A stretch of DNA of 64,000 nt from Deinococcus sp. AB2017081 (GCF_034440735.1 NZ_CP140098.1:730501-794500); one strand, 5' to 3'; numbered from the stretch's first letter, positions 19,454 to 28,712 are shown. Translations and numbers: made by a program. Notes: a model not told the origin generated them from the letters alone.

Positions 19454-20374
19454 ATGCCTGACGATCTTGCCTTCCGTCTTGAACCGCTCTCGACCATCAT
19501 TCCTGCCCTGCGACGTGCCCTGTGGGAGAGGGGCGAGGTGACGTTCACCGTGCCTGATCCGGACGCCGGGCTGGGCCTGTATGCGGGCGAGATGACTCCA
19601 CACGGCATCCACCGGCCGTGGGCCGTGTGGACAGAGATGGCCGATCTGCTGGGGGCCCACCTGCTCACGCCAGAGCGGGCCGCGCCTGGGCACGTCCGGG
19701 TGCGTCTGCGGACATGGGCGGCCCGTCCAGAACCCGACGCGGCCGGGTACGGGGCAGGCGGCGACTGGGCACGGGTGGACAAGCTGGAAGATCCGACCTT
19801 CCTGCTGAGTTTCGTGGAGGCCCTGCGGCGCGTGAATCCCCCACCTGGCGGCCGGGTGCTGGTACTGGGCGTGAATCGCGGCCGCGAACTGGACGCCCTG
19901 CCGCTCGCCTTCCCGGAGCGCGTCTTTGAGGTTCACGGCGTGGATCTGGATGCCTCGGCGCTGGAGCTGGCCCGTGCCCGCCACCCGGACGCCACCTTTC
20001 ACACGCTGGACGTGACCACGCTGCCCCGCCCGGAGCTCGGCACCTTCGACGTGGTGATCGCCCTGAGCCTGCTCCAGAGCCCTGGTATCCGGCAGGACGT
20101 GCTGCTCGCCGCGCTGCGCCGCCACCACCTGACCCCCACGGGCGGCCTGATCCTGGGCTATCCGAACGCCCGCTACCGCGACGGCACCCTGAGCCCGGGG
20201 GCACGGGTACGGAACTTCGCGCGGCCTGACCACAGCCTGCTCATGGCCGACGTGACCGGGGCGCGGCGCGGCCTGCACGGGCGCGGCTTCAAGGTCTTCG
20301 TGACCGGCCGGCACGAGATCCTGGTGACGGCGATTCCTGCGGGCACGACCACGCCCCGGAACCTGGAGCTGTAG
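19454..20374 (+). CDS. SAM-dependent methyltransferase (class I)
   Basis: A 306-residue protein whose second half is a Rossmann-type methyltransferase: motif I VLVLGVNRGRELDAL (about residue 135), acidic motif II VHGVDLDASALELARARHP, then TLDVTTLPRPELGTFDVVIALSLLQ. The N-terminal 120 residues are unlike common methyltransferases and carry RPWAVWTEMADLLG; they may recognise the substrate. Motif I ends GVNRG rather than the usual GxGxG, but the fold remains evident. The substrate is unknown. The ATG at 19454 lies 14 bases behind TATGCT, which is the loop of the upstream terminator. Confidence 0.82.
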   Translation: MPDDLAFRLEPLSTIIPALRRALWERGEVTFTVPDPDAGLGLYAGEMTPHGIHRPWAVWTEMADLLGAHLLTPERAAPGHVRVRLRTWAARPEPDAAGYGAGGDWARVDKLEDPTFLLSFVEALRRVNPPPGGRVLVLGVNRGRELDALPLAFPERVFEVHGVDLDASALELARARHPDATFHTLDVTTLPRPELGTFDVVIALSLLQSPGIRQDVLLAALRRHHLTPTGGLILGYPNARYRDGTLSPGARVRNFARPDHSLLMADVTGARRGLHGRGFKVFVTGRHEILVTAIPAGTTTPRNLEL

Positions 20375-20457
20375 TCCGGGCACGTGGCGATCCGGGCCTG
20401 TCCGGTGGCCCTGCGGTTCTTGCCCACCGTTCACACCTCGAATCTACAGTGGCGGAG

Positions 20458-20946
20458 ATGCGCTTCCTGCTGACGGTTCCGGCCCTGGCCCTGCTGCTCG
20501 CGGCGTGTGCCCCGGCCACCACCGGCCCCACGTTGCAGGTGGCCGCGCCGCCCCTCTTCCGCCGGGGGGATACCCTGCTGATCAGCGGGCGCGACCAGAA
20601 CGAAGACGCCCTGAGCGGCACCATCGTCCTGAGCAGCGCGCCGGTCTACCGCTCCAGCTCCGATTCCTGGCGGTTCGACGCGAGGGGCGGCTACGTGATC
20701 CTGGCCGGTCCGGTCACGGGCGGCCCCTCCCAGTTCTGGGACACCAGCGATCCCAGACGCGAGAAGGCATGCATCGTCTTCAGCCCTGTCTCCCAGGACG
20801 CCCCTGTCGGAACCCGTCGCCTCACCCCCCGGCTGACCGGCGTGGGCATCGCCGGGAGCACGGCCGAGCTGAAGGCCGTGTTCGCGAAGCTGTCCGGCAG
20901 CGGGACAAAACTGACCGGCGGCGTGTGCACGGTGACCCGGAAGTAG
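20458..20946 (+). CDS. Small lipoprotein
   Basis: A 162-residue exported protein with a lipobox: MRFLLTVPALALLLAAC, Cys 17 being the lipid anchor. The rest has no recognised domain; it contains one further Cys pair (EKACIVF and GGVCTV) that could form a disulfide. The promoter is clear: TTGCCC (20420-20425), 19-bp spacer, TACAGT (20445-20450), then seven bases to ATG 20458, a leaderless start. An in-frame ATG at 20449 overlaps the -10 box and is rejected. It ends 13 bp before the convergent GH1 gene. Confidence 0.82.
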   Translation: MRFLLTVPALALLLAACAPATTGPTLQVAAPPLFRRGDTLLISGRDQNEDALSGTIVLSSAPVYRSSSDSWRFDARGGYVILAGPVTGGPSQFWDTSDPRREKACIVFSPVSQDAPVGTRRLTPRLTGVGIAGSTAELKAVFAKLSGSGTKLTGGVCTVTRK

Positions 20947-20959
20947 TCCAGATTCCCGG

Positions 20960-22300
20960 CTACGCCTGCTCCCGCAGGAAGGACTGGAACCAGTGGTAAC
21001 TGTCCTTGGGGGTGCGCACCTGCGTGGCGAAGTCCACATGCACCAGCCCGAAGCGCTGGCTGTAGCCCTCGGCCCACTCGAAGTTGTCGAGCAGTGACCA
21101 CGCGAAGTACCCGCGCACGCCGGCCCCCTGCGTGATGGCGTCCCGCACGGCCTCCAGGTGCGCCTCGTGGTAGCGGATACGGAGATCGTCGCGCACGCGG
21201 CCGTCAACGTCAATGACATCGGCCACGGAACAGCCGCTCCTGGTGACGTACAGGGGCGGGCAGGTGTCGCCGTAGCGGGCCTTCAGGCCGGTCAGGGTCT
21301 GGGTCAGGCCCTCGGGCACGACCGGCCACCCGGACGCCGTGTACTCCCGGTCGGGAATCCGGCCCAGGGACACGCCGAACGGCCCCGTAGGGTCGGCCCT
21401 CACGGAGTCGGGCCGGTCGTAATTCACGCCCAGAAAGTCCAGCGGCGCGGCGATCACGCTCAGGTCGCCGGGGCGGATCACCTCCAGCAGCGCCGGATCG
21501 GTGCCCTGGAGGATGTCCAGCGCCAGCGCCGGGTACTCCCCCCGGATCAGCGGATCGGTGAACAGGTGGTTGTGCAGGGCGTCCATGCGGTTGGCGGCGT
21601 CCAGATCCTCGTCGCGGTCGCCCGCAGGCCACGCGGGAGCATGGTTGTTGGCGATCCCGACCATGTTCGCGCCCGCCTCGCGCAGCGCCCGCACGGCCAG
21701 CCCGTGCCCGAGCAGCTGGTGATGCGCCGCCGGGAAGGCGTGCACCCCCAGCGTGCGCCCCGGCGCGTGGTTTCCCAGGGCGTACCCGTGCAGGAAGTGA
21801 ATGTATGGCTCGTTCAGGGTCATGAAGCCGGTCACGCGGTCCGACAGGCGCTCGCCCACCATGAACGCGTACTCCTCGAAGCGGTGGGCCGTGTCGCGGT
21901 TCATCCACCCGCCGCGATCCTCCAGCGCCTGCGGCAGATCCCAGTGGTACAGCGTCACCCACGGCTGGAGATCGGCCCCCAGCAGCTCGTCCACCAGGCG
22001 GTCGTAGAAGGTCAGGCCCGCCTCGTTTGCCCGGCCCCGCCCGTCCGGCTGCACGCGCGGCCACGCGACGCTGAACCGGTACGCTCCCAGCCCGAGGGCC
22101 CTCATCAGGGCCACGTCCTCGCGGAAGCGGTGGTAGTGGTCGCAGGCCACGTCGCCGGTGTCGCCGGCCTTCACCCGGCCCGGCGTGTGCGCGAAGGTGT
22201 CCCAGATGCTCGCGCCGCGCCCGCCCTCGTGCACGGCCCCCTCAATCTGGTACGACGCGGTGGCCGCGCCCCACACGAACCCGGTCGGAAAGTGCGCCAT
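20960..22300 (-). CDS. Glycoside hydrolase family 1 protein lacking the catalytic nucleophile
   Basis: A 446-residue GH1 (beta-glucosidase type) TIM barrel, full length: FVWGAATASYQIEGA at the start, HWDLPQAL, the acid/base motif TLNEP with E164, and the C-terminal SLLDNFEWAEGYSQRFGLVHVDF. The nucleophile motif, normally TENG, reads VTRSGC: residue 354 is Arg (AGG), residue 355 Ser. Without that Glu the retaining mechanism cannot run, so this is either a non-hydrolytic relative or the result of a local sequence error. Everything else in the active-site frame is preserved. It lies downstream of phoU with a 52-bp gap; no transporter adjoins it. Confidence 0.88.
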   Translation of the reverse strand: MAHFPTGFVWGAATASYQIEGAVHEGGRGASIWDTFAHTPGRVKAGDTGDVACDHYHRFREDVALMRALGLGAYRFSVAWPRVQPDGRGRANEAGLTFYDRLVDELLGADLQPWVTLYHWDLPQALEDRGGWMNRDTAHRFEEYAFMVGERLSDRVTGFMTLNEPYIHFLHGYALGNHAPGRTLGVHAFPAAHHQLLGHGLAVRALREAGANMVGIANNHAPAWPAGDRDEDLDAANRMDALHNHLFTDPLIRGEYPALALDILQGTDPALLEVIRPGDLSVIAAPLDFLGVNYDRPDSVRADPTGPFGVSLGRIPDREYTASGWPVVPEGLTQTLTGLKARYGDTCPPLYVTRSGCSVADVIDVDGRVRDDLRIRYHEAHLEAVRDAITQGAGVRGYFAWSLLDNFEWAEGYSQRFGLVHVDFATQVRTPKDSYHWFQSFLREQA

Positions 22301-22352
22301 ATGCTCCCTATTGTGCCTGCGCTGGCCGGTCAGGCCGGATGCTTCGCCGGGT

Positions 22353-22997
22353 CTACGCCTCGCGCTGGCCGGTCACCCAGTACCGCACGCGCTCGGAGAC
22401 GTTTTCCATGTGGTCGCCCACGCGCTCCAGCGAGCGGCCCACCCGCATAAGCATCAGCGCCTTGCTGATGTTGCGGGGATCTTCGAGCATGTAGGTCACG
22501 AGTTCGCGCTGGATCTGCTCGTACAGGTCGTCGACCTCGTCGTCCATCTGGGTGGTCGCCTCGGCCCGCGCCACGTCCCGCTCGGCGATGGCGGTGCGGA
22601 GGTTCTGGCTCATCTCACCCAGGCGCTCCAGCATGCGGGCCAGGTTCACGTAGCGTTTCAGGGCCGGGGCCTGGGCCAGTTCCGCACCGTCCTTGGCGAC
22701 ATGCACCACGTAGTCGCCCATGCGCTCGATGTCCGACAGGCTCTTGAGGATCAGGGCGACCATCCGCAGGTCGCGCGCGACCGGCTGGTGCAGGGCGATG
22801 ATCCGCAGGCACTCGGCCTCGATCTGCGCTTCCTGGGCGTCCACCTCGCGGTCCATGGCCCTGACCTCGTCCAGGCGCTCCACGTTCTCGTGCAGCAGCA
22901 CATCGGCCGCCACCGGCAGCATGCGCTCGACCGTGGCGAGCATGTTCAGGGCACCGTTCAGGACGGCTCTCAGGTCAGTTTCAAGGGCTTCACGCAT
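22353..22997 (-). CDS. phoU: Phosphate signalling/transport regulator PhoU
   Basis: A 214-residue all-helical protein made of two PhoU repeats, each with the E/DxxxD metal-binding pattern (VARDLRMVALILKSLSDIERMGDYV and MLMRVGRSLERVGDHMENV). PhoU damps PhoR signalling and phosphate uptake through contacts with PstB and PhoR. The ATG at 22997 has AGGAG five bases upstream; a GTG two codons earlier is too close to that site. It is the third gene of phoB-phoR-phoU, separated from phoR by 76 bp. No pst transporter genes are in the window. Confidence 0.93.
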   Translation of the reverse strand: MREALETDLRAVLNGALNMLATVERMLPVAADVLLHENVERLDEVRAMDREVDAQEAQIEAECLRIIALHQPVARDLRMVALILKSLSDIERMGDYVVHVAKDGAELAQAPALKRYVNLARMLERLGEMSQNLRTAIAERDVARAEATTQMDDEVDDLYEQIQRELVTYMLEDPRNISKALMLMRVGRSLERVGDHMENVSERVRYWVTGQREA

Positions 22998-23073
22998 GGA
23001 CACTCCTGTGGGGTGAACGTAGCACTCCGGGGTGGGGGAAAGGTCAGAGGGCGGTCAGGGGAGACGCGGGTCG

Positions 23074-24063
23074 TCAGCTCCCCAGTCCGCCCACGCCGGG
23101 CAGCGTGAAGCAGAAGGCGTTGCGGTTGTCCCGCCGTTCCGCCCACGCCTGCCCCCCCCAGCCCTGCACGATGCTCCGCACGATGTACAGGCCCATGCCG
23201 CTGCCCTGTCCGGTCGCGGCTGCGCCGCGCGTGTGGGCCCGGAACAGGCCGTCGGTGTCCGACAGCGGCGCGCCGTCATCCAGCACGCACACCTCGACCC
23301 AGGTGCCGCGACCGGCGGTCTGCACGTCTACCGGCCGCCCCGCCGGGCCGTACTTCAGGGCGTTCTCGACGAGGTTCAGCAGCACCTGCAGCAGCTTGTC
23401 GGGATCGGCCCGCACCAGGTAGTCCGTGCCGAAGCTCAGGGCCGCCTGCCGCGCCAGCAGCTCGGGGGCCAGCAGCCGCTCGGCCCGCGTGAAGGCCTCG
23501 GCCAGGGCCAGGGTACGTGCCCGCGTGGGCCGGAATCCCACGGCCAGGTCCTCGACCAGCCGGGCCAGCCGCTCGGTCTCCTGGAGGCCCTGGCGCACGA
23601 AGTTCTGCGACAGCTCCGGCGGCATGTCGTATTCCAGCGCCTCCAGCACACCGCGCAGCGCGGCGACCGGCGTGCGGAACTCGTGGCTCAGGACGGCCGT
23701 CGCCTCGCGCAGCTCGGCCTCGCGGCGACGGTGATCGGTGACGTCCTCCACGATCAGGGCGCCGTCCGCGCCGTCACGGGTGGCGGTGCAGCGCAGCGTG
23801 CGCCCCGAGACCTCCAGTTCCAGTTCGCCGCCACGTTCCAGCAGCGCTTCCAGCGTGTGCCGGCGCACGACCTCCAGCACCGGGCGACCGACGGCGCGAT
23901 CCTGCGTCACCCCCCACAGCCGCGCAGCGGCGGCGTTCACGCGGGTCACGGCCCCATCCCGGGTCAGGATCACGGCCTGCGGCAGCGCGTCCATCCACAT
24001 GATCCACTCCTCGGCCGCCCCCGGCTGCGGCGTCTCGCCGGTGGGCAGCCCCCCCACCCTCAC
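23074..24063 (-). CDS. phoR: PAS-containing sensor histidine kinase, PhoR-like
   Basis: A 329-residue kinase without membrane segments: PAS domain (about residues 15-95), HisKA with the phospho-acceptor His in LSHEFRTPVAALRGVLEAL, and an HATPase domain with the N box NLVENALKYG and G boxes VLDDGAP and GSGMGLYIV. Order with a PhoB-type regulator and PhoU indicates phosphate-limitation signalling. I start at GTG 24063, which overlaps the phoB stop as GTGA; ATG 24078 is an alternative. A cytosolic PhoR implies the phosphate signal comes through a membrane partner. It is the second gene of the operon. Confidence 0.88.
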   Translation of the reverse strand: MRVGGLPTGETPQPGAAEEWIMWMDALPQAVILTRDGAVTRVNAAAARLWGVTQDRAVGRPVLEVVRRHTLEALLERGGELELEVSGRTLRCTATRDGADGALIVEDVTDHRRREAELREATAVLSHEFRTPVAALRGVLEALEYDMPPELSQNFVRQGLQETERLARLVEDLAVGFRPTRARTLALAEAFTRAERLLAPELLARQAALSFGTDYLVRADPDKLLQVLLNLVENALKYGPAGRPVDVQTAGRGTWVEVCVLDDGAPLSDTDGLFRAHTRGAAATGQGSGMGLYIVRSIVQGWGGQAWAERRDNRNAFCFTLPGVGGLGS

Positions 24064-24749
24064 GCCGAGGCCGCCCATGGGCGCATCCGGTAGCCCTTGC
24101 CGCGCACGGTCTCCAGAAAGCCCGGTCGCCCCGGATCGTCGCCCAGGTGTGCCCGCAGCTGCGTGACGTGCTGATCCACGGTGCGCTCGCCGCCCAGGAA
24201 GTCCGCGCCCCAGACCCTGTCCAGCAGTTCCGTGCGCGAGTACACCCGCCCCACGTTCTGTGCCAGGAACGCCAGCAGGTCGAATTCGCGCCGCGTCAGG
24301 TTCAGGCGCTCGCCGCCCACGCGGGCCTCGGCCGCGCCCATGTCCACGCTCAGGGGCCCGTTCGCCAGCACCGCCGGCACCTCCGGCTGCGAGCGCCTCA
24401 GCAGCGCCCGCACCCGCGCCACCAGCTCCGCCGCGCTGAAGGGCTTGGTCAGGTAGTCGTCCGCGCCGGATTCCAGGCCCTCGACCCGCTCGGCCTCGGC
24501 GGCCCGCGCCGTGAGCATCAGCACCGGCATGCGCCGCAGCTCCGCGTCGGTGCGCACGCGGCGCAGGAAGCCCAGCCCGCTCTCGCCGGGCAGCATCCAG
24601 TCGAGCACCAGCGCGTCCGCGCCCTCCAGCGCCTCCAGGCCCCCCGCCGTGGACGGCAGCGCCGTGACCGTGAGCCCCGCGCGTTCCAGGTGGAACCGCA
24701 GGACATCGCGCACCGTGCCCTCGTCCTCTATGACAACCACGTGGCTCAT
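24060..24749 (-). CDS. phoB: Response regulator PhoB-like (OmpR/PhoB family)
   Basis: A 229-residue regulator: receiver domain (IEDEG acidic pocket, phospho-acceptor Asp in LVLDWMLPG, conserved Lys in LTKPF) and a winged-helix DNA-binding domain (LTRREFDLLAFLAQNVGRVYSRTELLDRVWG, then RTVDQHVTQLRAHLGDD). It heads the phoB-phoR-phoU operon. ATG 24749 is preceded by GGAAGG and lies seven bases after CAGAAT, a possible leaderless -10; ATG 24758 is an alternative. It is divergent from the small orphan gene at 24835. Confidence 0.92.
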   Translation of the reverse strand: MSHVVVIEDEGTVRDVLRFHLERAGLTVTALPSTAGGLEALEGADALVLDWMLPGESGLGFLRRVRTDAELRRMPVLMLTARAAEAERVEGLESGADDYLTKPFSAAELVARVRALLRRSQPEVPAVLANGPLSVDMGAAEARVGGERLNLTRREFDLLAFLAQNVGRVYSRTELLDRVWGADFLGGERTVDQHVTQLRAHLGDDPGRPGFLETVRGKGYRMRPWAASA

Positions 24750-24834
24750 CCCTTCCATTCTGCCGCCCCAGGTCAGGGCGGTGTCAGGGTGGGGCTGCTG
24801 TTCACTGACGGGCGAGGCCGTCACACTGTCGTCC

Positions 24835-25236
24835 ATGGTCACCCAGGAATACCAGCTACTGCGCGTCGTGAACGGGTTCACGCACTTCGCCTGTGTGAGC
24901 GTGAGGTTTCGCCTGGGTTTGGGCATGCATGTCGTTCCCGTGCTGCCCGAGCATCCCGACACCGGTGCTGGCGAGATCAACGCATCACTTGAGCCTGAGT
25001 GGGTGGCGGCGGCCATCCAGGGCTGCCGGGATGGCTTGGCTCTCGGTCAAGCGGCTGTGGAAGATGGTGGGAAGCTGGTCGAGGTGCTCCGTGTAGTCGG
25101 AACACCGCTGGACACATGCCCGGCCGATGTCCGACTGACTGCCTGTATGGCGACGTTGCTGGCCCTCGATCCTGAGCGGACATTGCCTCAGTACGCGCTT
25201 CAGTTCGGAGAGTGGTTTGTGGAGGCGTTTGCTTGA
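24835..25236 (+). CDS. Uncharacterised protein, EF-G domain IV-like pattern (weak)
   Basis: A 133-residue soluble protein that I do not firmly recognise. The strand-helix run LEPEWVAAAIQGCRDGLALG, VEVLRVVGTPLDTCPADVRLTACMATLLAL is reminiscent of the ribosomal S5-like domain IV of EF-G, where a helix after a conserved start packs on a four-stranded sheet; this is pattern resemblance only. Composition is somewhat lower in GC than the neighbours. CACACT (24822-24827) is seven bases before the ATG. It stands between the phoB operon and the hairpin island at 25.4 kb. Confidence 0.62.
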   Translation: MVTQEYQLLRVVNGFTHFACVSVRFRLGLGMHVVPVLPEHPDTGAGEINASLEPEWVAAAIQGCRDGLALGQAAVEDGGKLVEVLRVVGTPLDTCPADVRLTACMATLLALDPERTLPQYALQFGEWFVEAFA

Positions 25237-25361
25237 TTGCGTCGCTTGCCATCCCGCGTCGGGGCGGTGTTCGGTTTTAGGATAAATTGCATGTGGCCCG
25301 AAAGGGACGGGGTGCATGACAGCCGGAGGAAATGAGGGGAGCACAGACTCTGAGCGCAGAA

Positions 25362-25391
25362 AAGCGCCTGGAGTTGCCGCTCCAGGCGCTT
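25362..25391. repeat. 12-bp perfect hairpin just before the toxin-like frame
   Basis: AAGCGCCTGGAG (25362-25373) pairs exactly with CTCCAGGCGCTT (25380-25391) around a six-base loop. On the plus strand it ends one base before a full Shine-Dalgarno. On the minus strand it is followed by TTTTCTG, so it looks like an intrinsic terminator for antisense transcription. Confidence 0.75.
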
Positions 25392-25582
25392 AAAGGAGGT
25401 GATTCCTTATGCGTAAGCAGCGTAAGGGTACACCAAAACGTCCGCGCAGACAACTCAGACTCACTGAATTCGCTGCTCTGGTGGCGGCTTTCGGTACGGT
25501 AGTGAGTGGCCTCGCGGCGATCCTGAAGAAAACTGGGGCGAGTCGGAGACGAGCCCGAGCGGAGCGAGTGCCAGACAGAGTC

Positions 25583-25646
25583 AGAGCACGGCGATGGAAC
25601 ACCCTGTCGGCGTTGTGCCCGACAGGGTGTGGAATCAGAGTGCTCT
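25583..25646. repeat. Long interrupted hairpin
   Basis: An inner perfect 12-bp arm pair (ACACCCTGTCGG 25599-25610 and its complement 25619-25630, 8-nt loop) is enclosed by a 7-bp outer pair (AGAGCAC 25583-25589, GTGCTCT 25640-25646) across a symmetrical 9-nt internal loop. It follows the toxin-like frame's membrane-coding part. Confidence 0.7.
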
Positions 25647-25710
25647 GGCGGAACAGCCCTGAAGTCACGCCCTCTCGACCTCCGGCCTGCGCCTCTCAAG
25701 GTGTCCAGTC

Positions 25711-25736
25711 CACGCCCGGTTGGGCGTGTTGTTCTG
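25711..25736 (+). terminator. Intrinsic terminator before the metK promoter
   Basis: CACGCCC (25711-25717), four-base loop, GGGCGTG (25722-25728), then TTGTTCTG. It separates any transcript from the 25.4-kb island from metK. Confidence 0.65.
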
Positions 25737-25745
25737 TCCCACGTC

Positions 25746-25775
25746 CTGACAGTCCCGGCCGCCCTGCGTTACCCT
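25746..25775 (+). promoter_or_regulatory. Probable metK promoter
   Basis: CTGACA (25746-25751), 18-bp spacer, TACCCT (25770-25775), leaving a leader of about 97 nt. I found no SAM riboswitch fold in that leader. Confidence 0.5.
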
Positions 25776-25878
25776 GCTCTGCGGTGCGCTCCCGCGTCGG
25801 GGGCGTGGCGGGTGGGGCCGGACGCATCCCTCTCCAGGTCGTTCTGCGAGACGCCGGTACCCCCCGCAAGGAGCACGC

Positions 25879-27090
<1,212 letters not shown>

Positions 27091-27102
27091 CGGTCATCAC
27101 AG

Positions 27103-27150
27103 CGTGGGCGGAGACTGGAGGGAGCGTCCTCCGGTCTCCGCCCGCCCACG
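27103..27150 (+). terminator. Large hairpin after metK
   Basis: CGTGGGC (27103-27109) pairs with GCCCACG (27144-27150), and the stem continues inward through GGAGAC/GTCTCC and GGAGG/CCTCC with one mismatch and a 2-nt bulge. There is no T tract. Confidence 0.65.
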
Positions 27151-27287
27151 TTCCGGCCCCCTGATCATGAGCCGGTCATGGCGGGCCGGGTGGCGATCAT
27201 GGCAGGGTCACGGCCCGTCGGGATGATCAATCCAGAAGTCGGCGCTGACCGCGAGGGGCGGATAAGCCCGACTTCCGGGGGGAAACC

Positions 27288-27458
27288 ATGCCGAAATGCC
27301 AGTCCGCCGTGGGCCGCCGGGCCCGCCTGTCCCTGGGTGCCGTGTGCGCCGCCGCCCTGCTCCTGCTGAGCGCGTGTGGCGGTGGAGGGCCGCCGGCCAC
27401 GACGACCCCGCCCGGCGTCTTCGACACCAGCATGTGGGACAGCGCCCTGTACCAGTAG
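27288..27458 (+). CDS. Very small lipoprotein (56 residues)
   Basis: An exported lipid-anchored peptide: a basic head (VGRRARLSLGA), hydrophobic core, and lipobox LLSAC with Cys 30, followed by GGGG and a short tail ending DTSMWDSALYQ. GGGGGGA precedes the ATG. It has no known domain. It lies 85 bp upstream of the secreted gene at 27544 in the same direction and may form a unit with it. Small lipoproteins like this are often missed by gene finders; the clean lipobox supports it. Confidence 0.6.
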   Translation: MPKCQSAVGRRARLSLGAVCAAALLLLSACGGGGPPATTTPPGVFDTSMWDSALYQ

Positions 27459-27543
27459 GCCCGCCGTTGACCGACCGTTCCCGGGCTGCGGGATCCCCCG
27501 TGGCTGTCGTGGCCGTGTGCCGCCACGTTTCAAGGAGACCACC

Positions 27544-27975
27544 ATGTTCCGTTCCCTGATGATCACCGCTGCCCTGGCCACCGCCGTCGCGCTGGCCGCC
27601 ACCTTCACCACGCCGCACACCTTCACGGCGGGGTCGCCCATCAAGGCCGCCGAGGTGAACAGCAACTTCGAGGCCGCCCAGACGGAACTGCGTCGCCTGG
27701 ACAGCAAGGTGGTCGGCTTCGTGCATACCAGCACGGCCACGAACATCACCGGCAACTGGACGTGCCTCGACAACGCCGCCACGAATGGCCGCCCGGACGC
27801 CATCGTGACCGTCACGCACAATTTCAATCCCGGCGGGAACTCGGCCCTGAACAACTACGATCCGAACCTGACCGGCGTGTGGTACTACCAGAGCAAGTGG
27901 TGCATCTACCACGAGGACACCAGCAAGCCCATGCTGGCGGGCAAGACCTACAACGTGGTCGTCGTTGCGCCCTGA
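27544..27975 (+). CDS. Secreted protein, DUF7452-like
   Basis: A 143-residue exported protein. The signal peptide (about 1-19) is followed by HTFTAGSPIKAAEVNSNFEAA, a segment common at the start of phage-tail-like and adhesin-like secreted proteins. The rest, FVHTSTATNITGNW then RPDAIVTVTHNFNPGG then GVWYYQSKWCIYHED and AGKTYNVVVVAP, matches what I know of DUF7452 domains, beta-rich repeats of surface proteins with no known function; here there is a single copy. AAGGAGA lies before the ATG. It is followed by the convergent response regulator gene. Confidence 0.75.
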   Translation: MFRSLMITAALATAVALAATFTTPHTFTAGSPIKAAEVNSNFEAAQTELRRLDSKVVGFVHTSTATNITGNWTCLDNAATNGRPDAIVTVTHNFNPGGNSALNNYDPNLTGVWYYQSKWCIYHEDTSKPMLAGKTYNVVVVAP

Positions 27976-28058
27976 CAGCGGCCTCCGTGGAGCCCAGGGG
28001 GGCGCTGTTCACCTTTCGACTCCGCGAAGGCCGCTGTGAGTGAGCCCGGCGACCCGCC

Positions 28059-28712
28059 CTACCGCCCCGCCTCGCGCTGGGCGAGCAGGGCGGCCTCCAC
28101 GCGGTTGCGCACCTGGAGCTTCTGCAGGATGTTTGTCATGTAGTGCTTGACGGTCTTCTCGGTCAGCTCCAGGTCGCGGCCGATCTCCTTGTTGCTGCGC
28201 CCCGAGGCCACGCCCTCCAGGATCTGACGCTCGCGGGGAGTCAGGTCACTCAGCGGGTGGACGGGGCCGCGCCCCGGCGACGCCATCTCGACCAGCACGC
28301 CGGCGGCCAGGGACGGGGTGATCACGACCTCGCCCGCGTGCGCCGCCCGCACGACGCGCCGCAGTTCGCGTCCCGACACGCCCTTGAGGATGTAGCCGCG
28401 TGCTCCGGCCTTCAGTGAGGCGAGCACGTCGGCCTCCTCCTCGCTGAACGTCAGCATCACGATCCGGGTCACCGGGCACGCGGCCGTGACCTCCCGCGCC
28501 GCCTTCAGGCCGCTGCCCGGCAGGTTCAGATCCAGCAGCAGCACGTCCGGCAGCAGGGTGGTCGCCAGCTGCAGGGCGTCCTCGGCGCTGCCGCCCTCGC
28601 CGACCACCTCCAGGCCGGGCTCGGCGGCCAGGGTCGCCGCCACGCCCTCGCGGAACAGGGGATGGTCGTCCACGATCACGATCCGGATGGCATCGACGGG
28701 CACGTCAGTCAT
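28059..28712 (-). CDS. NarL/FixJ family response regulator
   Basis: A 217-residue regulator: receiver domain (VIVDDHPLFREG, phospho-acceptor Asp in VLLLDLNLPGSG, Lys in YILKGVSG) and a LuxR-type helix-turn-helix (LTPRERQILEGVASGRSNKEIGRDLELTEKTVKHYMTNILQKL). Its ATG overlaps the stop of the kinase gene by 8 bp, so the pair is co-translated. The stimulus is unknown; the nearest possible targets are the secreted-protein genes facing it. Confidence 0.93.
   Translation of the reverse strand: MTDVPVDAIRIVIVDDHPLFREGVAATLAAEPGLEVVGEGGSAEDALQLATTLLPDVLLLDLNLPGSGLKAAREVTAACPVTRIVMLTFSEEEADVLASLKAGARGYILKGVSGRELRRVVRAAHAGEVVITPSLAAGVLVEMASPGRGPVHPLSDLTPRERQILEGVASGRSNKEIGRDLELTEKTVKHYMTNILQKLQVRNRVEAALLAQREAGR

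Noticed and set aside
20960..22300. Frameshift as the cause of the missing GH1 nucleophile
   Set aside because: The frame matches GH1 on both sides without interruption, so substitution and not a shift explains the change.
25776..25878. SAM riboswitch in the metK leader
   Set aside because: No recognisable SAM-I, SAM-II or SAM/SAH core was seen by eye; a covariance search would be decisive.
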